From Saccharothrix luteola (lineage in GTDB: Bacteria > Actinomycetota > Actinomycetes > Mycobacteriales > Pseudonocardiaceae), in assembly GCF_020859565.1 (NCBI RefSeq), contig NZ_JAJHUO010000028.1, forward strand, positions 86,274 to 150,273: a stretch of 64,000 bases of DNA, read 5' to 3'. The first letter of the stretch is position 1; every line of letters starts with the position of its first letter. Position numbers and translations under genes: made by a program. The notes beneath the pieces are model-generated. The model was not told where the DNA came from, did no database searches, and worked only from the letters and a program-made list of their open reading frames with translations. Below, one piece after another: positions 9,019 through 17,557 of this stretch.

Positions 9019-12000
9019 CTGCGTCCTCCGGTCTTGAGCTCTTCGTAGGCGGGCGCGTCGCCGTCGAGCACCCGTTGCCAGGCGCGGGCGAACAGGTCGG
9101 CGACGGGTTCCAGCGGCACGATGACGCCGGGCTGACCCGTGGCGTACTCGAACATCGGCGTCTTCCACCTCTCCAGCGGCACGTGCGGCGCGGCCAGCGC
9201 CAGCCACCCGCCGGGCAGGAACAGCGAACGCCCGGCCCTGGCCCGCTTCGCGGTGAGCACCAGGTCGGTCTCGGCGAGCGCGGCACGGGCCTGGCGCAGC
9301 CGGGCGGGTTTCCAGCCGGTCCACCGGGCCACGTTCGCGTCCGTGGGATCGGGCAGGGCGAGCAGTTGCAGGTACAGCGCCGCCGCGTCCTCGGTCAGCC
9401 CGAACCGCGTGGCGACCTCCGCCACCAACGCGGGCACGGACACCGTCGGGTCCTGGTGGTAGGCGGCCGGGTCGACGCCGTCGGGCGTCGGGACCGCGCA
9501 CAGGGCGGTGAGGCGGTCGTCGGCCAGCCGGTCCAGCATCCGCAGCGCGTCCTGCCCGCCGGCCAGCTCCGCGACCGCGACGAACAGGTCCCGGTCGGCC
9601 GGTCCGACGAGGCCGGGCCTGGCCGCCAACCGGCAGTACTCCTCGCCCGCGGGGGCCAGCTCAAGCCAGCCCTGGTACTGGTACGCGCCCGCCTCCGTGG
9701 GCACGTCGACGCCGAGCAACGCGCACAGCCGGTCCAGCGGGACCCACCGGCCGAGGTCGACGGCGAAGCCCGGGTGCGCGACCCGCTGCCTGGCCAGCGC
9801 CAACGCCTCCGGCAGCCGGGCGCGCAGCGGCGAGCCGGCCGGGAGCCGGTGCGCCAGCCACACCAGCACCTGCGGCACCGACCACAGCGCCACGCGGTCG
9901 AACCCCTCCGGCCGGCGGGCCTCCAGCCCGTCACCGGTGAACGTCAGCTCGGCGTCCACGGTGAGCCACGGCGTGAGGTCCGGGTTGACCACGCCGGCCA
10001 CGTACTCGCCGATGTCCCGCAGGTTCAGCAGCTTCGCCGCGTCCACGAGCACGTCGTCGGGCACCGGCGTCCGCCGCCCGTGCTCGGCGGTCCACACCTC
10101 GGCGACCGCGGCCACGTCGGGACCGCTCGTCCAGAGGTCGGCCGGGTCGGCGGGCACGGCGGCGGCGACCAGCTGGAGCCGGAGCCCGTCGCGCAGCCGG
10201 TCGAACCGGTCCCTGGCCACCTTGGCGCCGCCCGCGGACAGGCCGAGCAGGCGCCGGTCGGCGGTGGAGAGGAAGTTCGCGTCCCACCGGCCGACGCCGG
10301 GCAGCCCGGCCAGCAGGTACGTCGCCTCGGCCGTGCCCAGGCCGGTGAGCTCCATCAGCGCGGGCACCGCCTCGGGGAACCACGGCGCGGGGCCGCGCTC
10401 GGCGAGCACGTCGAGGAACCGGGCCACCCGCTCGGGCCCGAACGACGTGCGCACCTCCTCGGCCGACTCGACGTGCCAGTCCTTCGGCAGGGCGAACACA
10501 CCGGGCGTGCGGCTGAACTGCAGGCCGTCGAACCGGCTGCCCGGGCCGTTGCGCCACTGGGTCTCGAACAGGGCGATGAACCCGTCGCCCACCGGCACGA
10601 CCCGGTCCTTCACGCTGGTCTGCCCCTGGTCCACGACCACGCCGAGGGTCCGCCAGTACCCGGCGCCGTCGGCCAGGCCGCCGTCCGCGACGGACCGCAG
10701 CACGAGCGCCAAGGCGGCCCGCTGGTCGTCCGGGGTGAGCGGTGACGCGGCGCGGTGCGCCAGCGCGGCCAGGTGCGGCAGCGCGTCGAACCAGCGGGGT
10801 GCGTTCGACAGCGGCAGGGCGCGTGCCTCGGGCCGCGCGACCGCCTCTCCGAGCGCGGTGATCAAGGCGGGCAGCCCGGTCCGCACCTGGCCGCGCGAGT
10901 TGTAGGACCGGTAGCCGCCGAACCAGTTGAGCGCGGCGTTGACCTGGTCCTCGGTGACGGCGGGCCCGGTGGGCGCGAGGACCGGGTCGACCGCGCGGGC
11001 CGCCTCGGCGATCTCGCCGTAGCGCCGGTAGGAGCGCTCCACCTCGGCGGCGCCGCGCACCAGGTCGACCACGCCGGAGATCAGCGCGGGGTGCGTGAGG
11101 CCGGGCAGCTCGGCGGCGACGACACCGGCGAGGCCGCCGCGGGCGCCCTTGAACAGCGCGGTCAGCCGCTCGCGGACCGTGCGCTTGTCCGGCTCTTCCT
11201 CGCGTGCGGCGGCGATCATCCGGTCCACGGCTTCCCGGGTCACCCCGCGCAGCGCGGCCGAACCGGCCTCGTCGCGGGGCCGCAGGAGGTGCCACCAGTC
11301 CAACGGCGGCACGAACGGCGTGCCGGTCGCGTACGTCGGGTGCTGCGCGGTTTCCGACACCGTCGCCAGCCCGACGCCCTCGGCGTCGAGCACCGCCGTG
11401 GTCTGGTTGCCCGTCGCCAGCGTCAGGTCCGCGCCGCCGGGCAGCCGCAGCACGCCCTTCGGGCGGGCGCCGCCGGCCAGCCGGACCCGACGGCCGTCCA
11501 CGCCCTCGCCGACGTACGAGCCGTCCGCTTCGCGGCGCACGCGCCACCCGTGCAGGCCGTCGGCCGCGCCGAGTGGGCTGTCCTGCGTCGCGGGGACGGC
11601 GGGCCGCAGGTCGCACACGCCGAGTTCGAGCGACGTGCCGTCGGCGGCGAAGTCCTCGATGAACCGGGGCAGGCTCGCCCGACCGCGCTGGCCGGTGGCC
11701 GGGTCGACCTCGAACCAGCGCCACCCGCGGTCGTGGTAGAAGCCGGTCCACACGGTGGCGCCGTCGCCGTGCGCCTCCGACAGCGTCGACACGACCGTGT
11801 CGCCGGGGTGCGCGGCCCGCCCACCGGCGAACCGGCCGCCGCCGGGCAGCGCGATGGACGCCCTGACCGTGTCGTTGCGGTGGTAGGTCCGGCCCTCGCC
11901 CATGGCGAAGACGCGGTCCGGCGCGTCGCTCCAGTACGCCAGCTCGCCGTCCGGGCCCTGCCAGCGCACGAGCAGCACGCCGTCGAACCACGACGCGGCC

Positions 12001-13832
12001 GGCGCGGCCCCCCAGCGGTGCCGGGCGTCGGCCGGGATGCGGGAGACGTGCTCGGCGAGCACGCCGTCCGGGCCGACCACGACGAACGTCTCGCCGCGGC
12101 GCAGCACGAGCGCGGGCCACCCCTCGCCGCACACCACCACGCTGCTGTCCTTGGGCGTCCCGGCCGTGGCCAGGCGCGCGACGGCCTCCTCCAGGGCGGG
12201 CCACCCCAGCTCGTCCAGCACGCCCCCGCGCAACGTCCGGTGCAGGGCCGCGGCCACGTCGGTGCGGGCGAGCGACTCGGCCGCCTCGGGCACGTCCACG
12301 TACGCCTCTGGCAGCCGCACGACGGCCAGCGTGTCGAGGTGGGCCCGGAGGTCGGGCAGGCCGGTGACGGCGACGCGCTCGACGCGCCCCCTGATCCACG
12401 CGCCCAGCGCGCTGCGCAGACCCGGCACGGCCATCGCGGACGACAGCACGTCCACCGCGACGACGTTCGAGCGGACGTGGGAGCGGGCGTGGGCGATGAG
12501 CCCGGAGCCGAGCGCCCCGCCGAACCGCTCGGACGCGGCCAGGGCGGCGAGGTCGCGGCGGCCGGGCTCGTCGTCGGCCAGCCACCCGGTGACGTCGAGC
12601 TGGTGGTCGTCCTGGTTGCCGGGCGCGATCGGGACGTCGCGCGCCACCAGCAGGTCCAGCACGTCGAGGTCGCCCTGGCGGTAGTAGCGCAGCGCGCGGA
12701 CCGGCACGGCGTCGGCCACGAGCCGGCCCGCCATCGCGTCGAGCAGCTCCAGCAGCTTCACCGAACGCCCGGTGCCGCGCCACCCCGACGAGCGGACCGC
12801 GAGCACCGACGACAGCCACTCGGCCGGGTTCGCCTCCACCTCGTCCGGCCCGATCAGCGCGCGGGTCGCGCCGCAGGCGGTCAGGATGTCCAGCCACAGG
12901 TCGAGCACGGTCTCGGAGTCGGGCACGAACGACAGCAGCCGGCCGCGCACCTCCGCGTCGTCCGTCGCCAACGCCACCAGCGAGGCTCGATAGGACTTCC
13001 AGAACGCGCCGCCCGCGCGGCTGATCGCGGAGCTGTCCAGGATCGCCCGCAGCAGCCGGTGGTCCTCGGCGACGAGGTCGCGCTTGGCGGCCTTCGCCAA
13101 CCGCCGCAAGTCCTCCGGCATCCCCGTGTACGGCGGCAGGCCACCCCGCGTGCGCTCCACGCACAGCGTGAAGAACAGCTCGTAGGCCGCGTCCGCGTCG
13201 TGCTTGCGGGCCAGGCCCTTGGCGTGCGCGGACAGCGCCTTGGCGGTCAACGCGCCGGCGAACGCGAACTCCAGGAACACCTCGCGCGTGCGCTCGGGGT
13301 CGACCGCCAGGTCGTGCACCTCCTCCGCCTCGCGGGCCTTGCCGAACATGCTCGCCGCGTAGCTGGTGTTGCCGTGCTGGAGGAAGATCCGCCCGGCCTG
13401 CTCGTAGAACGTGGGCAGGAAGTGCGGCGCGGACCGGCCGAGCATCGCGCCCAGCGCGGTGAACCCGTCCTTCGCCGCGCCGGCGCGCGACTTGGCCGTG
13501 CGCGCCAGCCGTTCGACGTCCTTGACCAGGTTGAGCGCGTGGTGGCCGTTGGCCGGGTCGTGCACCAGGGCCCAGGCGGGGAAGCCGAGCGCCACGCGCT
13601 TGCCGGTGCCGACGTCGGCGACCCGGGCCGGGGCGTCGAAACCGAGGTACTCGCAGGTCAGGTCTTCCGCCTGGCCGAGGACGGCGGGCACCAGCCGCAC
13701 CACGACGCGGCCGTCCAGGCCCTCGTGGGCGTAGTGGCGGGCGGTGATGGTGTCGCGGTCCTCGCCGACGTCGGCCGCACCCGGCAGCACCGCGCCGGCC
13801 GAGATCAGGGCCTTCGGGCTCAGCGCGCTCAC
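9015..13832 (-). CDS. unrecognised 1605-aa protein of the MoxR operon
   Basis: One uninterrupted frame of 1605 aa from a GTG (13832) that overlaps the DUF4132 stop as GTGA; its own stop overlaps the MoxR start the same way. I recognise no catalytic motif. The N-terminal 600 residues look largely helical and repeat-like (many 'ALxxLA', 'RLAKAAKRD' type segments, suggesting an alpha-solenoid). The middle has beta-rich stretches around 'VVVGPDGVLAEHV' and 'LPGGADLTLATGNQTT' that resemble propeller-like or WD-like blades. The C-terminal 500 residues are helical again and end in 'AYEELKTGGRR'. No signal peptide or membrane helix. Position and size suggest a scaffold or substrate-binding platform for the MoxR/VWA pair, but that is context only. 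Confidence 0.75.
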   Translation of the reverse strand: MSALSPKALISAGAVLPGAADVGEDRDTITARHYAHEGLDGRVVVRLVPAVLGQAEDLTCEYLGFDAPARVADVGTGKRVALGFPAWALVHDPANGHHALNLVKDVERLARTAKSRAGAAKDGFTALGAMLGRSAPHFLPTFYEQAGRIFLQHGNTSYAASMFGKAREAEEVHDLAVDPERTREVFLEFAFAGALTAKALSAHAKGLARKHDADAAYELFFTLCVERTRGGLPPYTGMPEDLRRLAKAAKRDLVAEDHRLLRAILDSSAISRAGGAFWKSYRASLVALATDDAEVRGRLLSFVPDSETVLDLWLDILTACGATRALIGPDEVEANPAEWLSSVLAVRSSGWRGTGRSVKLLELLDAMAGRLVADAVPVRALRYYRQGDLDVLDLLVARDVPIAPGNQDDHQLDVTGWLADDEPGRRDLAALAASERFGGALGSGLIAHARSHVRSNVVAVDVLSSAMAVPGLRSALGAWIRGRVERVAVTGLPDLRAHLDTLAVVRLPEAYVDVPEAAESLARTDVAAALHRTLRGGVLDELGWPALEEAVARLATAGTPKDSSVVVCGEGWPALVLRRGETFVVVGPDGVLAEHVSRIPADARHRWGAAPAASWFDGVLLVRWQGPDGELAYWSDAPDRVFAMGEGRTYHRNDTVRASIALPGGGRFAGGRAAHPGDTVVSTLSEAHGDGATVWTGFYHDRGWRWFEVDPATGQRGRASLPRFIEDFAADGTSLELGVCDLRPAVPATQDSPLGAADGLHGWRVRREADGSYVGEGVDGRRVRLAGGARPKGVLRLPGGADLTLATGNQTTAVLDAEGVGLATVSETAQHPTYATGTPFVPPLDWWHLLRPRDEAGSAALRGVTREAVDRMIAAAREEEPDKRTVRERLTALFKGARGGLAGVVAAELPGLTHPALISGVVDLVRGAAEVERSYRRYGEIAEAARAVDPVLAPTGPAVTEDQVNAALNWFGGYRSYNSRGQVRTGLPALITALGEAVARPEARALPLSNAPRWFDALPHLAALAHRAASPLTPDDQRAALALVLRSVADGGLADGAGYWRTLGVVVDQGQTSVKDRVVPVGDGFIALFETQWRNGPGSRFDGLQFSRTPGVFALPKDWHVESAEEVRTSFGPERVARFLDVLAERGPAPWFPEAVPALMELTGLGTAEATYLLAGLPGVGRWDANFLSTADRRLLGLSAGGAKVARDRFDRLRDGLRLQLVAAAVPADPADLWTSGPDVAAVAEVWTAEHGRRTPVPDDVLVDAAKLLNLRDIGEYVAGVVNPDLTPWLTVDAELTFTGDGLEARRPEGFDRVALWSVPQVLVWLAHRLPAGSPLRARLPEALALARQRVAHPGFAVDLGRWVPLDRLCALLGVDVPTEAGAYQYQGWLELAPAGEEYCRLAARPGLVGPADRDLFVAVAELAGGQDALRMLDRLADDRLTALCAVPTPDGVDPAAYHQDPTVSVPALVAEVATRFGLTEDAAALYLQLLALPDPTDANVARWTGWKPARLRQARAALAETDLVLTAKRARAGRSLFLPGGWLALAAPHVPLERWKTPMFEYATGQPGVIVPLEPVADLFARAWQRVLDGDAPAYEELKTGGRR

Positions 13833-14710
13833 GGGGCCACCACCGCTTCCTCGACGACGCGACCGGCGTGGATCGCCGCCGCCATGCGCATCCCCTCGGA
13901 CCACGCGACCGGTCCGACGTCGGCGAGCGGCAGCGTGGTTCCGTCCTCCAGCGCCCAGTGCAGCTCGCCGGTCCACGTCTCGCCCTCGGGGTAGTCCGAG
14001 CCGAGCCAGTAGCGGGCCTCCACGACCCGGCCGTCCTCGAACGCGGAGTAGACCGCGTCGCCGCCGCGCACCGGGTAACCGAGCGTGCGGCACCGGCTCA
14101 GCGCGTGGTTGAGCTGCTCGAACCGGCCGCCGGAGAAGTCGTCGACCGACGTCTTGCCCGCCAACCCGGCCGGACGGGCGTGCGTCTGCCGGAACAGCTG
14201 CTGCACCTGCTGCTCGACGCCGAGTTCCGCGCCGAACTCGCGCAGCTCCTCCAGGTCCTCCAGCAGCACCGGGTGCGGTATGCCCACCACCTCGGGCTTC
14301 AGCCGTCGGGTGTCGCCGTCGAGGGTGACCACGCCGAGGCCTCGCTCGGGGTCGGCGTCGCGCAGGAACCCTGTCTCCGCGCCGTTGCCGTCGTCGGCCG
14401 TGACCACGAGGTCCCGCAACGCTTCGGCCCACGCGGCGTCGGCCCATACCTCGGCGATCAGCGCCGCGGGCACCGGCAGCGAGCGCACCATCCAGCCGTC
14501 CACCGTGGACAGGCACTCGGCGCGGTGCCGGGACAGCCACTCGGCGAGCTGGCGCAACTGGACGACCCTCGGGTCGTCCTTGAGCGACGCGGGCACCGAG
14601 GACAGCAGCTTGCCCTTGGCGTTGCGGCACTGGACGCGCCCGTTCTCCCCGAGCCGCACCTGGTACCCGGACGCGTGCCCCTCTTCGGATTGGGCATCGA
14701 GCCAGCCCAC
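13829..14710 (-). CDS. DUF4132-domain protein, first gene of MoxR operon
   Basis: 293 aa. The GTG at 14710 is preceded by AGGAGG five nt upstream, a strong site that fixes the start. The C-terminal two thirds match the DUF4132 pattern: 'LEELREFGAELGVEQQVQQLFRQ', 'LNHALSRCRTLGYP', 'EARYWLGSDYPEGETWTGEL' and a terminal 'VVEEAVV'. In other bacteria DUF4132 usually sits at the C-terminus of larger WGR or TPR proteins; here it is almost alone. The function of the domain is unknown. It heads a run of five genes with 4 to 20 nt overlaps, so the promoter should lie in 14711-14898, the gap shared with the rightward small membrane ORF. Confidence 0.8.
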   Translation of the reverse strand: MGWLDAQSEEGHASGYQVRLGENGRVQCRNAKGKLLSSVPASLKDDPRVVQLRQLAEWLSRHRAECLSTVDGWMVRSLPVPAALIAEVWADAAWAEALRDLVVTADDGNGAETGFLRDADPERGLGVVTLDGDTRRLKPEVVGIPHPVLLEDLEELREFGAELGVEQQVQQLFRQTHARPAGLAGKTSVDDFSGGRFEQLNHALSRCRTLGYPVRGGDAVYSAFEDGRVVEARYWLGSDYPEGETWTGELHWALEDGTTLPLADVGPVAWSEGMRMAAAIHAGRVVEEAVVAP

Positions 14711-14898
14711 GGTTCCTCCTGCGAGTCGTTCACAACGGTGTGGCGCGGAGGTTAGCGAGGGGGTCCGACAAAACGATCAGTTCGGTCTGTTCGTCGCCTC
14801 GTCGTGACCAGGAGCGGGCTGCACGAACGGGCGGCATTACCTCAAGTCTTGCCCAAATCAGGTGCGAGTGTGACCGGCGTCTCCCTAACCTCTCCCTC

Positions 14899-15176
14899 AT
14901 GAGACTGCTGCTGTGGATCGCGCTCACGTGCGCGCTGGCGGTCGAGGGGGCCATGGTCCTCCCGCTGCTGGCGGGGGGGGGGGGGGGGGGGGGGGGCGCC
15001 GGGCGGCCCCCCGCCCCCCCCCCCCCCCCCCCCCGGCGCGCCGGTGCGCGCTGGGGGTCGAGGGGGCCATGGTCCTCCCGCTGCTGGCGGGCGTGGCGAT
15101 CGTCGGTTGCGCCGAAGTACGGCGCCGATCGCCACGCCCGCGCGCACGGGTCCGCCCTGATCTGCTCGCCCGGTGA
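14899..15176 (+). pseudogene. small membrane ORF split by poly-G/poly-C repeat (likely assembly break)
   Basis: From the ATG at 14899 the frame reads a hydrophobic segment starting 'MRLLLWIALTCALAVEGAMV' and then runs into poly-Gly from the G tract. After the tract, a second copy of the 47-bp flanking sequence continues with 'VAIVGCAEVRRRSP' to a stop at 15176. Removing one copy plus the tract (116 bp, not a multiple of three) restores one 53-aa protein with a single N-terminal membrane helix and a basic tail. I recognise no family. As given, the gene is broken; most likely this is an assembly fault rather than a true pseudogene. Confidence 0.55.
14929..15091. repeat. 47-bp direct repeat flanking poly-G/poly-C tract
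   Basis: Positions 14929-14975 and 15045-15091 are the same 47-bp sequence with one C/G mismatch (14939 versus 15055). Between them lie about 25 G, a short GC-rich bridge and about 20 C. A perfect flank duplicated around homopolymers, splitting one ORF, is the expected picture of a mis-assembled or badly base-called hairpin region. Confidence 0.8.
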
Positions 15177-15213
15177 CCGGAGAGGTCGCGACGAAGACCC
15201 TTGACCTCCTGCG

Positions 15214-16494
15214 TCAGCAGGTCTTGCGCAGGATGGCGCCGGAGGTGCCGGCCAGCGAGACCTCGGTGACCGACGTGCCGCGTTCGTTGACGTGCCCGCC
15301 GTCCAGCGGCACGGTGACGGACCGGCTGTCGGTGCGGTTGGCGTTGACCACGACCGTGCCGCACGTGAAGTCGCGGACGAAGACGTTCGTGCCCACGGAC
15401 TTGTACGGCCCGGACGGCGCGCCGAGGTCCCAGTCGTACTCGGCGCGCCACGGCGAGGCGTCGCCGTAGCCGTCGGTCTGGTCGATGCTCGCGATCGCGG
15501 CCCGGTCGCCGGCGGCCATGAGGTAGCTGGCCAGGGCGAACCGGTACGGCTGGTCCGCGCCCTCGGTGTGGTGCGGCTGCACCCAGGTGATCTTGCCCCG
15601 GGCCTCGTTCGAGGCGATCTCGGCGACCTGCCTGCTCCACCCCTCGGGGTACTCCGAGAGCAGGTTGGTGTCGCCGAACGTCAGCCACCACTCGTCGAAA
15701 CCGCCGTCGAGGTGCTCGGTGTAGGCGTCCCAGGCGCCCGCGTGCAGCCGGGCGTTGGACAGGTTCGCGACCGTCTTCAACCCGGCGGCGACGAAGTCGT
15801 CGCGGGTGTTCGCCAACATCGACTTGTACGCGTCCTGCATCGCCGCGTCGGTCGGGTACTTCGCCGGGCACACGCCGTCGTGATAGGCGTCGCAGGGGAA
15901 CAGCGCGTTGTCCATGAACACGCCGTCGAATCCGGACGCGGTGCTGCTCTCGATCACGTTGGCCGCCCACGCGTCCTGGTAGGCGGTGTTGCCGACGTCC
16001 ATCTGCCAGTGGCCGGAATAGCCGCTGTACTCGAACCGGCGGCCGTTCGGGTCGAGCAGGAACCACTCGGGGTGGTCCTTTTCCGCCTGGCAATACCCGA
16101 CGCCGGTCGGCAACTGCGCGTCGTCCACCCCGTCACGGCACGCGTACGAGCGCGTGGACGACAGGTCCTTGTAGACGAACACCTGGACGGCCGGGTTCGC
16201 CGCCTTCAGCTTGGGGATCAGCGCGCCTTCCCAGGCGTTGAGCACGATGTAGGCGCGTCGGCGCGCCTCGGTGGCCAGCACCTCGTCGGAGACGGGTGTG
16301 GAGTTCATGTGCAGCCAGAAGGACTGCACCGCACCACCTCCGCCCGCGACCTGCTGCTCCGCGGCGCTGGTCGGACTGGACGGCGCGATCAGCGTCGCCG
16401 TCATGACACCGGCCACGATCGGTAGCAGTATGCGGGCCCGGCCGCGGCGCGCAAGCCGGCGTCGGACGCGTTCATGACGATGGGGCAGGGACAT
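15214..16494 (-). CDS. secreted putative glycoside hydrolase, GHL15-type
   Basis: 426 aa. The N-terminus has a long Arg-rich n-region and a hydrophobic core ending near 'PTSAAEQ' (residues about 18-46), a Sec-type signal, possibly Tat given the paired arginines. The mature part follows the hypothetical glycosyl hydrolase family 15 (GHL15) pattern: 'QSFWLHMNSTPVSDEVLATEARR', 'YIVLNAWEG', 'DHPEWFLLDPNGRR', 'DGVFMDNALFPCDAY' with the likely catalytic Asp pair, and 'EWWLTFGDTNLL'. The substrate is unknown; the barrel is related to GH114/GH18-like folds. Shine-Dalgarno GGGGAG lies 8 nt before the ATG. It is monocistronic, with a large palindrome about 110 bp upstream. Confidence 0.75.
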   Translation of the reverse strand: MSLPHRHERVRRRLARRGRARILLPIVAGVMTATLIAPSSPTSAAEQQVAGGGGAVQSFWLHMNSTPVSDEVLATEARRRAYIVLNAWEGALIPKLKAANPAVQVFVYKDLSSTRSYACRDGVDDAQLPTGVGYCQAEKDHPEWFLLDPNGRRFEYSGYSGHWQMDVGNTAYQDAWAANVIESSTASGFDGVFMDNALFPCDAYHDGVCPAKYPTDAAMQDAYKSMLANTRDDFVAAGLKTVANLSNARLHAGAWDAYTEHLDGGFDEWWLTFGDTNLLSEYPEGWSRQVAEIASNEARGKITWVQPHHTEGADQPYRFALASYLMAAGDRAAIASIDQTDGYGDASPWRAEYDWDLGAPSGPYKSVGTNVFVRDFTCGTVVVNANRTDSRSVTVPLDGGHVNERGTSVTEVSLAGTSGAILRKTC

Positions 16495-16603
16495 GCCGGA
16501 CTCCCCGGATTGCGGCAGGCGGCACCCCGATGTCGATCACGACAACAATGTCGGGCACAACGGGGAATGGGGCGCACCCGCCCTCGTGTCGGTAGCGCGA
16601 AGA

Positions 16604-16625
16604 TCGCCTACCGGCCGGTAGGCGA
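16604..16625. promoter_or_regulatory. perfect 22-bp palindrome, TetR-operator-like
   Basis: An 11-bp half site beginning TCGCCTACCGG is followed directly by its exact reverse complement; short CGCGA/TCGCG arms flank it at 16596-16600 and 16627-16631. CTACCGG..CCGGTAG cores are typical of TetR/AcrR-type operators. It lies 110-131 bp upstream of the GHL15 gene and behind the small membrane-protein gene, so it most likely controls the glycosidase. No TetR gene is in the window. Confidence 0.45.
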
Positions 16626-16757
16626 ATCGCGACCGCAGTTAAACCGCTCGACATCCGGCAGGTCAAGTAACGGGCGTCACATCACGCGTGAAATAGTCCG
16701 TCTCCATTGGTCCGCAACTATTTCGGTCAACTGGGAAAGGATCATTCCCAACCCGGG

Positions 16758-16907
16758 TCACCCGCCGAACGGGTTGGCGTCCTTCAGCAGCTCGACCAGC
16801 GGTCCCACCAGGTCGGCGACGAAGTCCCGGACCACCGGCACGAAGATGATCACTGCCACCAGCAGCGCCACGTACGGAGCGACACCACCCCTGCGCTTCG
16901 ACGCCAT
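16758..16907 (-). CDS. small single-helix membrane protein
   Basis: 49 aa from the ATG at 16907: a short basic head 'MASKRRGG', one membrane helix 'YVALLVAVIIFVPVV' and a C-terminal amphipathic stretch ending 'DANPFGG'. The open frame extends further upstream but that part is Arg-rich and looks non-coding. I recognise no family. The compact hydrophobic design resembles the many orphan single-pass peptides of actinomycetes. It stands alone between the GHL15 promoter and the divergent macro-domain gene. Confidence 0.5.
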   Translation of the reverse strand: MASKRRGGVAPYVALLVAVIIFVPVVRDFVADLVGPLVELLKDANPFGG

Positions 16908-17070
16908 GCCCACCCCCGGATGCGTTGCCGCTTCCAGCATCCCACGATCACCACGAGCCACCGGCGGACACGCCTGGGAGCGGTCGGCGCGCCGCCTGGT
17001 CCGGGATGCCCGGCGTCCCCGCGGAAAACGGGCTGCGGTGTTGTCGGTGTGCCCGGATATCGTCCCGACC

Positions 17071-17550
17071 ATGACGGGGATCCGCTACCTGACCGGTGAC
17101 GCGACCAGCCCTCAGGCCAAGGGCCCCAAGATCATCGCCCACGTCTGCAACAACCGGGGCGGGTGGGGCAAGGGCTTCGTCCTGGCGATCTCCAAGCGCT
17201 GGCCGGAGCCGGAAGCCGCCTACCGCCGCTGGCACCGCGAGCGGGCGCACAACGACTTCGCGCTCGGCGCGACCCAGCTCGTCCAGGTCGCGCCCGACCT
17301 CTGGGTCGCCAACATGGTCGGCCAGCACGGCCTCAAGACCAGCCGCAGCTCCGGGCCTCCCATCCGCTACGACGCGGTGCGCCAGTGCCTGCACGCCCTC
17401 GCCGCGCACGCCGCCCGCCTCTCCGCGGGCGTCCACATGCCCCGCATCGGCACCGGCCTGGCCGGGGGCCGGTGGGACCGCGTCGAACCACTCGTCGTCA
17501 GCGAGCTCACCAGCCACGACATCCCCGTCACCGTCTACGACCGGGCGTGA
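17071..17550 (+). CDS. macro-domain protein (ADP-ribose binding/processing)
   Basis: 159 aa, a stand-alone macro domain. Visible features: 'YLTGDATSP' at the N-terminus, 'IIAHVCNNRGGWGKGFVLAISKRWPEPEAAYR' split across the ADP-ribose site with the key Asn (NNRGGWGKGF), 'VANMVGQHG', and 'MPRIGTGLAGGRW' for the diphosphate loop. This subfamily is common in actinobacteria and related to Appr-1''-P phosphatases and ADP-ribosyl hydrolases of the TARG1/DarG branch. I see no DarT-like toxin next door, so a toxin-antitoxin role is not supported. It is convergent with the SDR gene across a 7-bp gap. Confidence 0.85.
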   Translation: MTGIRYLTGDATSPQAKGPKIIAHVCNNRGGWGKGFVLAISKRWPEPEAAYRRWHRERAHNDFALGATQLVQVAPDLWVANMVGQHGLKTSRSSGPPIRYDAVRQCLHALAAHAARLSAGVHMPRIGTGLAGGRWDRVEPLVVSELTSHDIPVTVYDRA

Positions 17551-17557
17551 CGGCCCG

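Noticed and set aside
4575..13994. Very long plus-strand open frames (over 1000 codons) opposite the MoxR operon
   Set aside because: They are antisense shadows of high-GC genes: Arg/Pro/His/Gln-rich with no domains, while the minus strand has recognisable proteins with coupled starts.
17071..17550. Macro-domain protein as antitoxin of a DarT-like system
   Set aside because: No DarT-type ADP-ribosyltransferase is adjacent; the neighbours are an SDR and a small membrane protein.
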